Shown piece after piece: positions 1 to 8,496 of a DNA stretch of 8,496 nt (within the stretch, counting starts at the first letter, position 1; the number at the start of each line of letters is the position of its first letter). Location of the stretch: positions 1 through 8,496 of the forward strand of contig JALHNN010000086.1 of assembly GCA_022843505.1 (NCBI GenBank), read 5' to 3'. The notes beneath the pieces were generated by a model. That model saw only the letters and a list, made by a program, of their open reading frames with translations. It ran no database searches and had not been told where the DNA came from. Both the position numbers and the translations under genes were made by a program. The DNA comes from Sulfuritalea sp. Its GTDB lineage: Bacteria; Pseudomonadota; Gammaproteobacteria; Burkholderiales; Rhodocyclaceae.

Positions 1-215
1 GTGCCGCGCGCCGGCGACCGCGCCCACCGCGCCTTCTGCCTGGTCCGGCGCGGGTTGCGGCCGCGGCTCGATGCCTTTCTCGCCGGCGGCGGACGCAAGC
101 TCGGCCTCTGGTACGGGTCGCTGAAAGCCGTGGAAGTCGATTTCGACGACCAGGCCGAGGCCTTTGACAACATCAACTCGATCGCCGAACTCGATCGGCT
201 TTCGCAGGCAGGCAC

Positions 216-219
<4 letters not shown>
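1..219 (+). CDS. mobA: Molybdenum cofactor guanylyltransferase MobA, C-terminal part (5' end outside window)
   Basis: Only the last 72 residues are present; the reading frame is open from base 1, so the GTG there need not be the real start. The family transfers GMP from GTP to molybdopterin in the cytoplasm, making the guanine dinucleotide form of the molybdenum cofactor used by DMSO-reductase-type enzymes. The match rests on the C-terminal pattern: a segment reading HRAFCLVRRGL (residues 9-19), then an AFLAGGGRKLGLWY helix region (25-38), then VDFDD (46-50) followed by AFDNINS (54-60). This resembles the acidic stretch and 'F-NIN-T/S' ending typical of MobA. The catalytic N-terminal nucleotide-binding loop lies outside the window. 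The TGA stop (217-219) overlaps the ATG of the following kinase gene (216-218) as ATGA, which suggests translational coupling. Another small nucleotidyltransferase of the same fold is possible but less likely. Confidence 0.8.
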
Positions 220-2917
<2,698 letters not shown>

Positions 2918-2921
<4 letters not shown>

Positions 2922-3646
2922 CCGGCGGCGGCGCGCTCCGTTTCCTCGTCCTTGCCGCGACGCTTTCCGCCGCCACGGTGCGGGCGCAGGCGCCGGACGG
3001 TGGCGAGAATCTGGCCAATGCCCGGGCCGCGCTGCTCGCCATGGAGGAAAGGTACACCGAACTGGAAACCGCCCAGCGCGAACTGGAAAAGGCCAACAAG
3101 GAACTGACCGCCGGCAATGCGCGCCTGAAACAGGCGCTGGCCTCGTCCCAGGCTGCGGCGCGCCGGTTCTCCGGGCAGCTGGCGCGGCGCACCTACCGCA
3201 ACGTTTCGCGCCACGTCGCCGGGATGCCGGCGGTGGCGATTCCCTATGTCGGCGCCGGCGTCACGGCGGCGATGACGGCGCTGGACATACGCGAAGGCTG
3301 CGAGGCCCTGCGCGAGCTCAACGAGATGAATCGCGCGATGCAGATCGAGGCGGAGAACGAGGCCCCGGTCTGCGCCATGCAGACCGCGTCGCGCGAGGAG
3401 ATCGTCAACAAGGTGCTGGCCAACTGGCGCACCGCCTATGCGGTCGCCGTCGCCTGGACCAACCAGAACGAGATCTGGCTGCCGCCGGAGCCGATTCCGG
3501 TGGAGCCGGCGCGGGCCATCGAGCTGTGGGCGGCGGTGTTCGGCACCCTGCCCAACCCTGCCGCACGGACGGCCGTCGCACCGCGCGGGCCGGTGCCGCC
3601 GACCTTGCCGCTGGCGCCTGTCCTGCCCAACTACCCGGCGCGCTGA
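2918..3646 (+). CDS. Exported coiled-coil protein of unknown function, partner of the upstream kinase gene
   Basis: I do not recognise a named family. The ATG at 2918 overlaps the kinase stop as ATGA and gives 242 residues; a longer in-frame start at 2810 would lie inside the kinase gene and lacks a signal peptide at its N terminus. Residues 1-25 look like a Sec signal peptide (Arg8, a hydrophobic run 9-21, cleavage plausibly after Ala23 in VRA). Residues 30-75 are a charged heptad-like coiled coil rich in E, K, A and L. A Gly/Ala-rich hydrophobic stretch (about 99-122, including IPYVGAGVTAAMTALDI) could insert in or pack against a membrane. It is followed by REGCEALRELNEMNRAM (125-141). Cys128 and Cys152 could form a disulfide in the periplasm. 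The C-terminal tail (about 213-240) is proline-rich. A role tied to the kinase's sensor region is an inference from coupling alone. Confidence 0.85.
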
Positions 3647-3662
3647 GAGGCTCTGAGGGCTG

Positions 3663-5135
3663 CTACATCAGGACGATGTCGAACTGCTCCTGCGTATAGC
3701 CGCTTTCGGCGTGCAGCGAGATCGGCATGCCGACGAATTCCGACAGCATGGCCAGGGCCTGCGACTCCTCGTCGTGGAACAGGTCGATCACCACGGGCGC
3801 GGCCAGCACCCGCATCTCGCGCGCGGTGAATTGCCGCGCCTCGCGCAACAGCTCGCGCAGGATTTCGTAGCAGACGGTCTGGGCGGTCTTCACCTCGCCG
3901 CGCCCGCCGCAGGTCGGGCAGGGCTCGCAGAGCACGTGGGCGAGGCTCTCGCGCGTGCGCTTGCGGGTCATCTCGACCAGGCCGAGCTGGGTGAAGCCCG
4001 ACACCGTGATGCGCGTGTGGTCCTTCGCCAGCGCCTTGTTGAACTCGGCCAGCACCGCCGCCTTGTGCTCCTCGTCCTCCATGTCGATGAAGTCGGCGAT
4101 GATGATGCCGCCGAGGTTGCGCAGGCGCAGCTGGCGGGCGATGGTCTGCGCCGCCTCGAGGTTGGTCTTGAAGATGGTGTCGTCGAAGTTGCGCGAGCCG
4201 ACATAGCCGCCGGTGTTGACATCGACCGTGGTCATGGCCTCGGTCTGGTCGAAGATCAGGTAGCCGCCGGACTTGAGATCGACGCGGCGCGCCAGCGCCT
4301 TCTGGATCTCGTCTTCGACGCCGTGCAGGTCGAACAGCGGCCGCTCGCCGGTGTAATGCACGAGCCGGTCGCTGACCTGGGGCACGTATTCCTGGGCGAA
4401 TACCTGCAGCTTCTGGAAGTTCTCGCGCGAGTCGATGATCACGGCGCTGGTGTCGCCGGTCACCAGGTCGCGCAGCACGCGCTGCGCCAGCGTCAGGTCG
4501 TGGTGCAGAAGCAACGGTGGCAGGGCGCCGACGCAGCGCGTTTGTATCTCCTGCCAGATGCGCCGCAGGTAGGCGATGTCGGCGGCCAGTTCCTCGTCGC
4601 TGGCATCGGCGGCGACGGTGCGCAGGATGTAGCCGCCGGGCTGGTCGGGCGGCAGCAGCCCGGTGATGCGGGCGCGCAGGTTCTCGCGCTCGGCTTCCTC
4701 CGCGATGCGTTGGGAGATGCCGATGTGGCTGTCCTGCGGCAGGTGCACCAGCAGGCGGCCGGCGATGGATACTTGCGTCGTCAGGCGGGCCCCCTTGGTG
4801 CCGAGGGGATCCTTCTGCACCTGCACCATGATCGACTGCCCCTCGCTGAGGATGCGCTCGATGGGCCGGCTTTCGTGGCTGCCGTGGCCGTTGCCCGCGG
4901 GACGTTCGCTCCAGATGTCGGCGACGTGGAGGAAGGCAGTGCGCTCGAGGCCGATCTCGATGAAGGCCGACTGCATGCCGGGCAGCACCCGTACCACGCG
5001 CCCGAGGTAGACGTTGCCGACGATGCCGCGGCCATTGGTGCGCTCGACGTGAAGTTCCTGCACCACCCCCTGCTGCAGCAGGGCGACACGCGTCTCCTGC
5101 GGCGTGAAGTTGATCAGGAACTGCTCGTTGGTCAT
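3663..5135 (-). CDS. rng: Ribonuclease G
   Basis: RNase G is the cytoplasmic endoribonuclease of the RNase E/G family; it matures the 5' end of 16S rRNA and cleaves some mRNAs at AU-rich sites. The 490 residues match the usual length (about 489 in E. coli), so the long C-terminal scaffold of RNase E is absent. The start MTNEQFLINFTPQETRVAL is typical of the family. An S1 RNA-binding domain spans about 36-125 (GNVYLGRVVRVLPGMQSAF). The 5'-monophosphate sensor is seen at Arg172-Thr173 (GYILRTVA). The catalytic metal-binding aspartates are Asp305 (TTVDVNTGG) and Asp348 (IADFIDM). The zinc-link CPTCGGRG carries Cys406 and Cys409. It lies 15 bases downstream of maf and runs convergent to the exported-protein gene with a 16-base gap. 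The ribosome-binding site ahead of the ATG is weak. Confidence 0.97.
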   Translation of the reverse strand: MTNEQFLINFTPQETRVALLQQGVVQELHVERTNGRGIVGNVYLGRVVRVLPGMQSAFIEIGLERTAFLHVADIWSERPAGNGHGSHESRPIERILSEGQSIMVQVQKDPLGTKGARLTTQVSIAGRLLVHLPQDSHIGISQRIAEEAERENLRARITGLLPPDQPGGYILRTVAADASDEELAADIAYLRRIWQEIQTRCVGALPPLLLHHDLTLAQRVLRDLVTGDTSAVIIDSRENFQKLQVFAQEYVPQVSDRLVHYTGERPLFDLHGVEDEIQKALARRVDLKSGGYLIFDQTEAMTTVDVNTGGYVGSRNFDDTIFKTNLEAAQTIARQLRLRNLGGIIIADFIDMEDEEHKAAVLAEFNKALAKDHTRITVSGFTQLGLVEMTRKRTRESLAHVLCEPCPTCGGRGEVKTAQTVCYEILRELLREARQFTAREMRVLAAPVVIDLFHDEESQALAMLSEFVGMPISLHAESGYTQEQFDIVLM

Positions 5136-5150
5136 CGCGTGGGCGTAAGG

Positions 5151-5762
5151 CTATATCGGATAGCCGAATTCTCGCAGCAAGAGGGCGGTTTCGCACAGGG
5201 GCAGGCCGACGATGCCCGAATGCGAGCCGTGGATCTCCTCGACGAAGACCGCCGCGCGACCCTGGATGCCGTAGGCGCCGGCCTTGTCCATCGGGTCACC
5301 GCTTTGCACGTAGCGCCGGATTTCCTCGGCGGTCAGCCTGCGGAAGCGCACCTCGCTGACCGAGAGGCGGTGCTCGAGGCGGTCGCCGCGGGCCATGGCG
5401 ATCGCCGTCAGCACCTGGTGGCTGCGCCCCGACAGGCGCGCCAGGATGGCCTCGGCGTGTTCCGCGTCGCTCGGCTTGGCGATGATCTCGCCGTCGACGT
5501 CGAGCGTGGTGTCGGCCGCCAGCACCGGATGCACCACCAGCGGCCGGCGTTTCAGCAGGTCGGCACCGAAACGCGCCTTGGCGCGCGCCACGCGCACCAC
5601 GTAGGCGTCCGGCGCTTCGCCGGGCAGGCAGTCTTCGCTGACCTCGCGGTCCTCGCGCGGATCGCTGCGAAACAGCAGCAGGTCGAAGCGCACGCCGATC
5701 TGGGTCAGCAGTTCGCGGCGGCGCGGGCTGCGCGAAGCGAGGTAGATGCGCGGGTCCATCAT
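5151..5762 (-). CDS. maf: Maf family nucleotide pyrophosphatase (probably dTTP/UTP type, YhdE-like)
   Basis: Maf proteins hydrolyse nucleoside triphosphates to monophosphates plus pyrophosphate, removing non-canonical or excess nucleotides, and are linked to septum/division control. The protein has 203 residues from the first of two adjacent ATGs (5762; the second is at 5759), a normal length. The N terminus shows the LASRSPRRREL loop (residues 8-18), which begins the substrate pocket. The catalytic Asp84 lies in AADTTLDVDG, followed by the AKP motif (95-97). KAGAYGIQGRA (160-170) and GSHSGIVGLPL (179-189) favour the dTTP/UTP (YhdE) subgroup over the m7GTP (YceF) subgroup. An open frame continues to 5972 but runs through the inverted-repeat region and lacks Maf similarity, so it is not used. 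Neither ATG has a clear Shine-Dalgarno sequence. Its long 5' gap suggests expression partly separate from rlmH; the 15-base spacing to rng suggests co-transcription with it. Confidence 0.94.
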   Translation of the reverse strand: MMDPRIYLASRSPRRRELLTQIGVRFDLLLFRSDPREDREVSEDCLPGEAPDAYVVRVARAKARFGADLLKRRPLVVHPVLAADTTLDVDGEIIAKPSDAEHAEAILARLSGRSHQVLTAIAMARGDRLEHRLSVSEVRFRRLTAEEIRRYVQSGDPMDKAGAYGIQGRAAVFVEEIHGSHSGIVGLPLCETALLLREFGYPI

Positions 5763-5837
5763 GGGCAGGGCGGTTGTTAGCGTGAATCGACGGAATGGGC
5801 CGCTGGTGATATCGAGCGCAGCGAGCCGATTGGGAAC

Positions 5838-5851
5838 CCCCCGCGAGGGGG
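5838..5851. repeat. C5/G5 hairpin
   Basis: CCCCC at 5838-5842 pairs with GGGGG at 5847-5851 around a four-base loop (GCGA on the plus strand, TCGC on the minus-strand transcript). It lies nearest to maf of the inverted repeats in the rlmH-maf gap. The stem is short but pure G:C. It is directly visible in the sequence; function is unknown. Confidence 0.6.
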
Positions 5852-5864
5852 CGAGGCGGGAATT

Positions 5865-5882
5865 CGCGACGCATGCGTCGCG
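5865..5882. repeat. 18-base perfect palindrome
   Basis: CGCGACGCATGCGTCGCG is identical to its reverse complement with no spacer. It is flanked by GGCGG (5855-5859) and CCGCC (5883-5887), which could extend a stem if the five bases 5860-5864 bulge out. A spacer-free palindrome of this length could be a site for a dimeric DNA-binding protein, or the core of a repeat element. As RNA it would need a few central bases to form the loop. No function is assigned. Confidence 0.7.
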
Positions 5883-5892
5883 CCGCCGCAGC

Positions 5893-5916
5893 CGGCTGGC
5901 TGTGCAAAGCCAGCCG
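5893..5916. repeat. 9-bp GC-rich hairpin with 6-base loop
   Basis: CGGCTGGCT (5893-5901) pairs perfectly with AGCCAGCCG (5908-5916) around a six-base loop. On the minus strand, the direction of rlmH-to-maf transcription, it is not followed by a run of T, so it does not look like an intrinsic terminator. Bases 5911-5916 are also needed by the longer 11-bp stem formed with 5957-5967, so the two structures exclude each other. Confidence 0.7.
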
Positions 5917-5967
5917 TGGGCCGCACAGCGGGAAGGGGGGCGGGTCGAGTTTGCTCGCCCACGGCTG
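5911..5967. repeat. 11-bp inverted repeat with 35-base spacer, competing with the 9-bp hairpin
   Basis: CAGCCGTGGGC (5911-5921) is the exact reverse complement of GCCCACGGCTG (5957-5967). The spacer includes a small stem, CGAG/CTCG (5946-5949 with 5954-5957), with a four-base loop; its last base overlaps the right arm of the long repeat. The left arm shares six bases with the neighbouring 9-bp hairpin, which gives two alternative folds. Confidence 0.65.
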
Positions 5968-6044
5968 AGCAAGAGTGCGGACGTTTCATTGTGCGAGGGT
6001 GGCTGCTGAAGTCATGGGCGTTATGTCGGGGCCGGAGCATAGCT

Positions 6045-6515
6045 TCAGTCGCGGTGGTAGGGGTGGCCCTTTGTCACGCTGGCGGCGCGATACAGGGCTT
6101 CGGCGAGCACCACGCGCACCAGGGCGTGGGGCAGCGTCAGGCTCGACAGGCGCAGGGTTTCGGCGGCACTCTCGAGGATGCGCGGGTCCAGTCCGTCGGG
6201 GCCGCCGATGATGAAGGCCACGTCGCTGCCGCCGGCCATCCATTTCTCCAGGCGGCCCGCCAGCTGGCGCGTGGTCAGCGCGTCGCCGCACTCGTCGAGG
6301 GCGACGCGGCGGCAGCCGGCGGGCAGGCGGGCATCGATGCGCCCGGCCTCCAGCGCCATCATCGCTTCGGGCGTCTTGCCCGTGGTGCGCGGTTCGGGGC
6401 GGATTTCCAGCAACTCCAGCGGCAGCTCGCGCGGCATGCGTCTGGCGTAATCATTCCAGCCGGCCACCACCCAGTCGGGCGGACGGGCCGCGACCGCCGC
6501 GACGATCAACCTCAT
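6045..6515 (-). CDS. rlmH: 23S rRNA (pseudouridine(1915)-N(3))-methyltransferase RlmH
   Basis: RlmH uses S-adenosylmethionine to methylate N3 of pseudouridine 1915 in helix 69 of 23S rRNA, acting as a dimer on assembled 70S ribosomes in the cytoplasm. The 156 residues match the family (about 155), and the protein is a compact SPOUT-type (trefoil-knot) fold. Visible family marks are the MRLIVAAV start, the GGPDGL cofactor loop (104-109) after FII, the knot helix segment LSSLTLPHALVRVVLAEALYRA (its first residues at 124-133), and the diagnostic C-terminal HPYHRD (151-156). The start at 6515 was chosen because it gives this standard length and overlaps the rsfS stop as ATGA; the open frame upstream to 6653 lies within rsfS. 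A GGGGA directly abuts the ATG, too close for a normal ribosome-binding site, which also favours translational coupling to rsfS. Confidence 0.97.
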   Translation of the reverse strand: MRLIVAAVAARPPDWVVAGWNDYARRMPRELPLELLEIRPEPRTTGKTPEAMMALEAGRIDARLPAGCRRVALDECGDALTTRQLAGRLEKWMAGGSDVAFIIGGPDGLDPRILESAAETLRLSSLTLPHALVRVVLAEALYRAASVTKGHPYHRD

Positions 6516-6880
6516 TCCCCGTCGCTGTCCGCCGCGGACTTCTTGCGGGTCCGCTTGGGTGTGACCTTCCAGAGTTCCTCGAGGTTGTAGTAGGTGCGCA
6601 CGGCAGGTTGCATGACATGCACGACGATGTCGCCGAGGTCGACCAGCACCCATTCGCCGGCGTCCTCGCCCTCGATGCCGATGACCGTGCCGCCGGCCTC
6701 CCGGACCTTGTCATGGACGCTCTTGGCGAGCGCCTTGACCTGGCGGTTGGAGTCGCCCGTGGCGATGATGACGCGGTCGAACATCGCCGAGATCTTGGTG
6801 GTGTTGATCACCTCGATGTCCTTGGCCTTGATATCCTCCAGGGCGGCGATGGCGAGTTTCTGCAGTTTTCTAATGTCCAT
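6512..6880 (-). CDS. rsfS: Ribosomal silencing factor RsfS
   Basis: RsfS (formerly YbeB, Iojap family) binds ribosomal protein uL14 on the 50S subunit and blocks joining to 30S, damping translation in starvation or stationary phase. The 122 residues comprise the usual small alpha/beta domain: MDIRKLQKLAIAALEDIKA at the start, the KDIEVIN strand (20-26), the ATGDSNRQVKALA segment (40-52) and the signature WVLVDLGDIVVHVMQP (77-92) followed by RTYYNLEELW (95-104). A short Lys/Arg-rich then acidic tail (108-122) extends beyond the core. The start at 6880 was chosen because it begins at the conserved N terminus; the frame open to 7057 lies inside nadD. It overlaps nadD by 11 bases and rlmH by 4 bases (ATGA), matching the common bacterial nadD-rsfS-rlmH arrangement. 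Confidence 0.97.
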   Translation of the reverse strand: MDIRKLQKLAIAALEDIKAKDIEVINTTKISAMFDRVIIATGDSNRQVKALAKSVHDKVREAGGTVIGIEGEDAGEWVLVDLGDIVVHVMQPAVRTYYNLEELWKVTPKRTRKKSAADSDGE

Positions 6881-7565
6881 GCGGTGTCCGGTAGATCGGG
6901 TGCGAGTCAATATAGTCGAGAACGGCGTCGGGAACCAGATGGCGCACGCAGGCGCCGCGCGCCAGACGCTCGCGGATGGCCGTGGCGGAGATTTCCAGCG
7001 CGGTGATGGCGAAGGGGACGATGCGGCCGGCGGGCGCGGCGGCGATATCGGCGGCACTGCCCTGGCGGGCGCGGAACTCGGCGGCCAGCGCCGTACCTGT
7101 AGCGCCGACTTTCGGGGTGTCTTGCAGTTTGGCCAGATCGTGGCCCGGCCGCGTCGCCACGGCGATGTGCGCCAGGGCGAACAGTTCGCGCCAGCGCTGC
7201 CAGGCCTCCAGGCGCGAAAAGGCGTCCGCCCCCAGCAGCAGCACCAGCGGTCGCGCGGGGCTGTGCAGCCGGCGCTGGCGCTCCAGCGTGGCGACGGTGT
7301 AGCTGGGTTGCGCCGCCGCCGCGACCTCGCCGGGATCGACGCCGAATCCGGCCAGGCCGGCGATCGCCCGCTCCACCATGGCTAGCCGGTGTTCGGCGGC
7401 GGCCCGCGGCGCGTCGCGCAGCGGCGGATTGCCGGCGGGGATCAGGCAGACTTCGGCGAGCCCCAGCGCTTCGCGCGCCTCGATGGCCAGGCGCAGGTGG
7501 CCGATGTGGGGCGGGTCAAAGGTGCCGCCGAAGAGGCCGAGCGGCAGCGTGCCCGGATCACTCAT
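6870..7565 (-). CDS. nadD: Nicotinate-nucleotide adenylyltransferase
   Basis: NadD condenses nicotinate mononucleotide with ATP to give deamido-NAD, the adenylation step of NAD synthesis, in the cytoplasm. The 231 residues are slightly longer than E. coli NadD (about 213). The nucleotidyltransferase signature GGTFDPPHIGHL (13-24) with His20 and His23 is intact. LGADAF (111-116) and the second ATP-binding motif ISATAIR (192-198, the ISxTxIR pattern) are also present. The usual substrate-loop motif PPH(K/R) appears as PPLR (47-50), so the conserved histidine is leucine here. The extra length seems to come from an Ala-rich stretch before the ISATAIR motif (about 155-180). The ATG at 7565 overlaps the upstream membrane-protein gene by 8 bases, and the 3' end overlaps rsfS by 11 bases, so it is probably cotranscribed with both. 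Confidence 0.96.
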   Translation of the reverse strand: MSDPGTLPLGLFGGTFDPPHIGHLRLAIEAREALGLAEVCLIPAGNPPLRDAPRAAAEHRLAMVERAIAGLAGFGVDPGEVAAAAQPSYTVATLERQRRLHSPARPLVLLLGADAFSRLEAWQRWRELFALAHIAVATRPGHDLAKLQDTPKVGATGTALAAEFRARQGSAADIAAAPAGRIVPFAITALEISATAIRERLARGACVRHLVPDAVLDYIDSHPIYRTPHGH

Positions 7566-8343
7566 CGGTTTCGCTGGGCTCCGGCCCCGGCACCGGTGCC
7601 GGCGGCGCGGCGAAAACGTCGCGGTAGGAAAGATAGACGCTGGCCACCATGGTCGGCGCCAGCACGAAAATCAGCAACATGCGCAGGGCGGTGTTGAGTA
7701 CCGTCAGCAGGGATTGGGAGATCTGCCCGGCGATGATCAGGATCACGCCGGGAATCACGGCGCCGACCAGGATCAGCGCGATGCCGTAGGCGGCGAAGGC
7801 CCGCCAGTTGCGCCAGCTGGCGACGAAGCTGAAGAACAGCGACTTTGCCGCGCCGATGCCGTCCCAGGCGGTGAGCAAGGGCGCGAACCAGAAGGCCATC
7901 AGCATGGGCGATGCCAGCACCAGCAGGATGGCCATGTCGGTGGACAGCGCGGCGAGTTCCTCGGGGTCGATGCCGTCATTGAGGTTGACCGGGTCGCCGA
8001 GGAAGGAGGCGCCGATCACCAGCAGGCTGGAACCCAGCAGGTGCAGACCGCCGAGCCGCGCCAGGCCGGCGCGCTGTGCGCCGATCCCGGCACCGATGAT
8101 TTCGCTGCTGAAGGGCTTGCCCTGCTCGACGGCACGGCAGCCGTTGGCCAGCATCACGGTCAGCGTCGGCAACAGCAGCGGAAGGATGAAGGGTCCGATC
8201 TTGGGCACCAGGTTGACCACGATCACCGTCAGCAGGTAACCGAAGGTCAGTGCCGTCATCATCGGCGGGTGGCGGCGGAACAGGGCGAAGCCGCCCAGCA
8301 GCCAGAGGGCACCATGGCGGGCAGGTAGCTGGCGGGCATCCAT
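7558..8343 (-). CDS. BPSS1780-family integral membrane protein
   Basis: This 261-residue inner-membrane protein has about six hydrophobic helices (roughly 27-46, 49-67, 98-114, 136-158, 183-204 and 211-238), with a short hydrophobic segment near 11-22. The N-terminal PARHGALWLLGGFALFRRHP and the central FWFAPLLTAWDG (151-162) followed by KSLFFSFVASWRNWRAF (167-183) resemble my memory of the betaproteobacterial BPSS1780 family; no function is known to me for that family. The C-terminal tail (about 245-261) is Pro/Glu-rich and probably soluble. The ATG overlaps the upstream gene's TGA as TGATG, and the gene's own end overlaps nadD by 8 bases, so it sits tightly inside the operon. A link to NAD or ribosome metabolism would be only inference from position. 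Confidence 0.85.
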   Translation of the reverse strand: MDARQLPARHGALWLLGGFALFRRHPPMMTALTFGYLLTVIVVNLVPKIGPFILPLLLPTLTVMLANGCRAVEQGKPFSSEIIGAGIGAQRAGLARLGGLHLLGSSLLVIGASFLGDPVNLNDGIDPEELAALSTDMAILLVLASPMLMAFWFAPLLTAWDGIGAAKSLFFSFVASWRNWRAFAAYGIALILVGAVIPGVILIIAGQISQSLLTVLNTALRMLLIFVLAPTMVASVYLSYRDVFAAPPAPVPGPEPSETDE

Positions 8344-8496
8344 CAGTCGTCGAGCTCCATGAAGTCGATGGCTTGCGGCGCCAGCGGCAGGGCCTGCGGG
8401 TCGAAGGCGACGTCGCCTTCCGGGTCGGGCGTGCCGGTGGCTTCCAGCCCGACGAAATCGAACAGGCGGGCATCGAGCAGGTGCGAGGGGACGACG
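8343..8496 (-). CDS. Unrecognised protein, C-terminal 50 residues (5' end outside window)
   Basis: A minus-strand frame is open from the right edge to a TGA at 8343-8345. It encodes 50 residues beginning VVPSHLLDARLFDFVGLEA and ending QAIDFMELDD. The tail is acidic and proline-containing (TPDPEGDVAFDP). I do not recognise the family from this fragment. Support for it being coding comes from the TGATG overlap with the next gene's start, the same pattern seen along the rest of the cluster. The usual betaproteobacterial neighbours upstream of nadD (such as proA or holA) are not evident in this ending. Confidence 0.6.
   Translation of the reverse strand, partial: VVPSHLLDARLFDFVGLEATGTPDPEGDVAFDPQALPLAPQAIDFMELDD

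Larger units (their letters stand above)
5763..6044. other. Structured 282-base intergenic region between rlmH and maf
   Basis: I see no convincing gene here; open frames on both strands cross it but have no recognisable protein features. The middle (about 5837-5967) is crowded with inverted repeats, listed separately. The edges (5763-5836 and 5968-6044) look unstructured. It is the only sizeable gap in a minus-strand cluster whose other junctions overlap or are 15 bases apart. No hairpin is followed by a T-run on the minus strand, so a standard intrinsic terminator is not supported. I found no convincing promoter for maf by eye. Possibilities are a dispersed intergenic repeat unit of this lineage, an mRNA stability or processing element between the two halves of the operon, or an attenuator-like switch. 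Confidence 0.6.

Noticed and set aside
3647..3662. Possible bidirectional terminator between the convergent exported-protein and rng genes
   Set aside because: Only a very short AGAG/CTCT symmetry is present, with no stable stem and no T-run; termination may occur within the opposing genes.
3711..5780. 689-residue open frame on the plus strand across rng, maf and part of the gap
   Set aside because: It runs antisense through two clear genes, and its His/Asp/Val/Leu-rich composition is a typical frame shadow without motifs.
5763..5836. Sigma-70 promoter for maf-rng
   Set aside because: I could not find a -35/-10 pair with acceptable spacing and match; a weak or non-consensus promoter cannot be excluded.
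5893..5916. Rho-independent terminator after rlmH
   Set aside because: The hairpin is good, but neither strand has a following T-run, so terminator status is not supported.
5763..5972. In-frame N-terminal extension of maf up to 5972
   Set aside because: The added 70 residues have no Maf similarity and would be encoded by the inverted-repeat region; the normal family start is at 5759/5762.
7378..8328. 316-residue plus-strand open frame opposite nadD and the membrane-protein gene
   Set aside because: Its Gln/His/Gly-rich low-complexity translation is what the reverse of hydrophobic membrane-protein codons gives; no domain is seen.

Overview
This is a GC-rich bacterial chromosome segment, judged by eye rather than counted. 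It carries a very dense, housekeeping-type gene layout. The nadD-rsfS-rlmH-maf-rng order, a BPSS1780-family membrane protein and the style of the sensor kinase all point to a betaproteobacterium. Rhodocyclales (the Azoarcus/Thauera/Dechloromonas neighbourhood) is my inference, not a proven assignment. I see no insertion sequence, phage gene, CRISPR array, tRNA or rRNA.

Left part, plus strand (1-3646): the 3' end of a probable mobA (molybdenum cofactor guanylyltransferase) overlaps by ATGA a 901-residue membrane-bound hybrid histidine kinase (sensor region, PAS, HisKA, HATPase, receiver). The kinase in turn overlaps by ATGA a 242-residue exported coiled-coil protein of unknown function. Both junctions suggest translational coupling in one operon. 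No HPt protein or DNA-binding response regulator is present in the window.

Right part, minus strand (8496 down to 3663): this is a convergent cluster read right to left. It runs from the C-terminal end of an unrecognised gene through a BPSS1780-family membrane protein, nadD (NAD biosynthesis), rsfS (ribosome silencing factor) and rlmH (23S rRNA pseudouridine-1915 methyltransferase) to maf (nucleotide pyrophosphatase) and rng (RNase G). The first five genes overlap at every junction. The maf-rng pair is set apart by a 282-base gap and is then spaced by only 15 bases. The cluster joins NAD supply, ribosome maturation or silencing, rRNA/mRNA processing and nucleotide-pool sanitation.

The main non-coding feature is that 282-base gap between rlmH and maf (5763-6044). 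It is packed with inverted repeats: a C5/G5 hairpin, an 18-base perfect palindrome, a 9-bp hairpin, and an 11-bp long-range stem that overlaps the 9-bp hairpin and so cannot form together with it. It may be a dispersed intergenic repeat or an RNA element acting within the operon. The other candidate for novelty is the kinase plus exported-protein pair.
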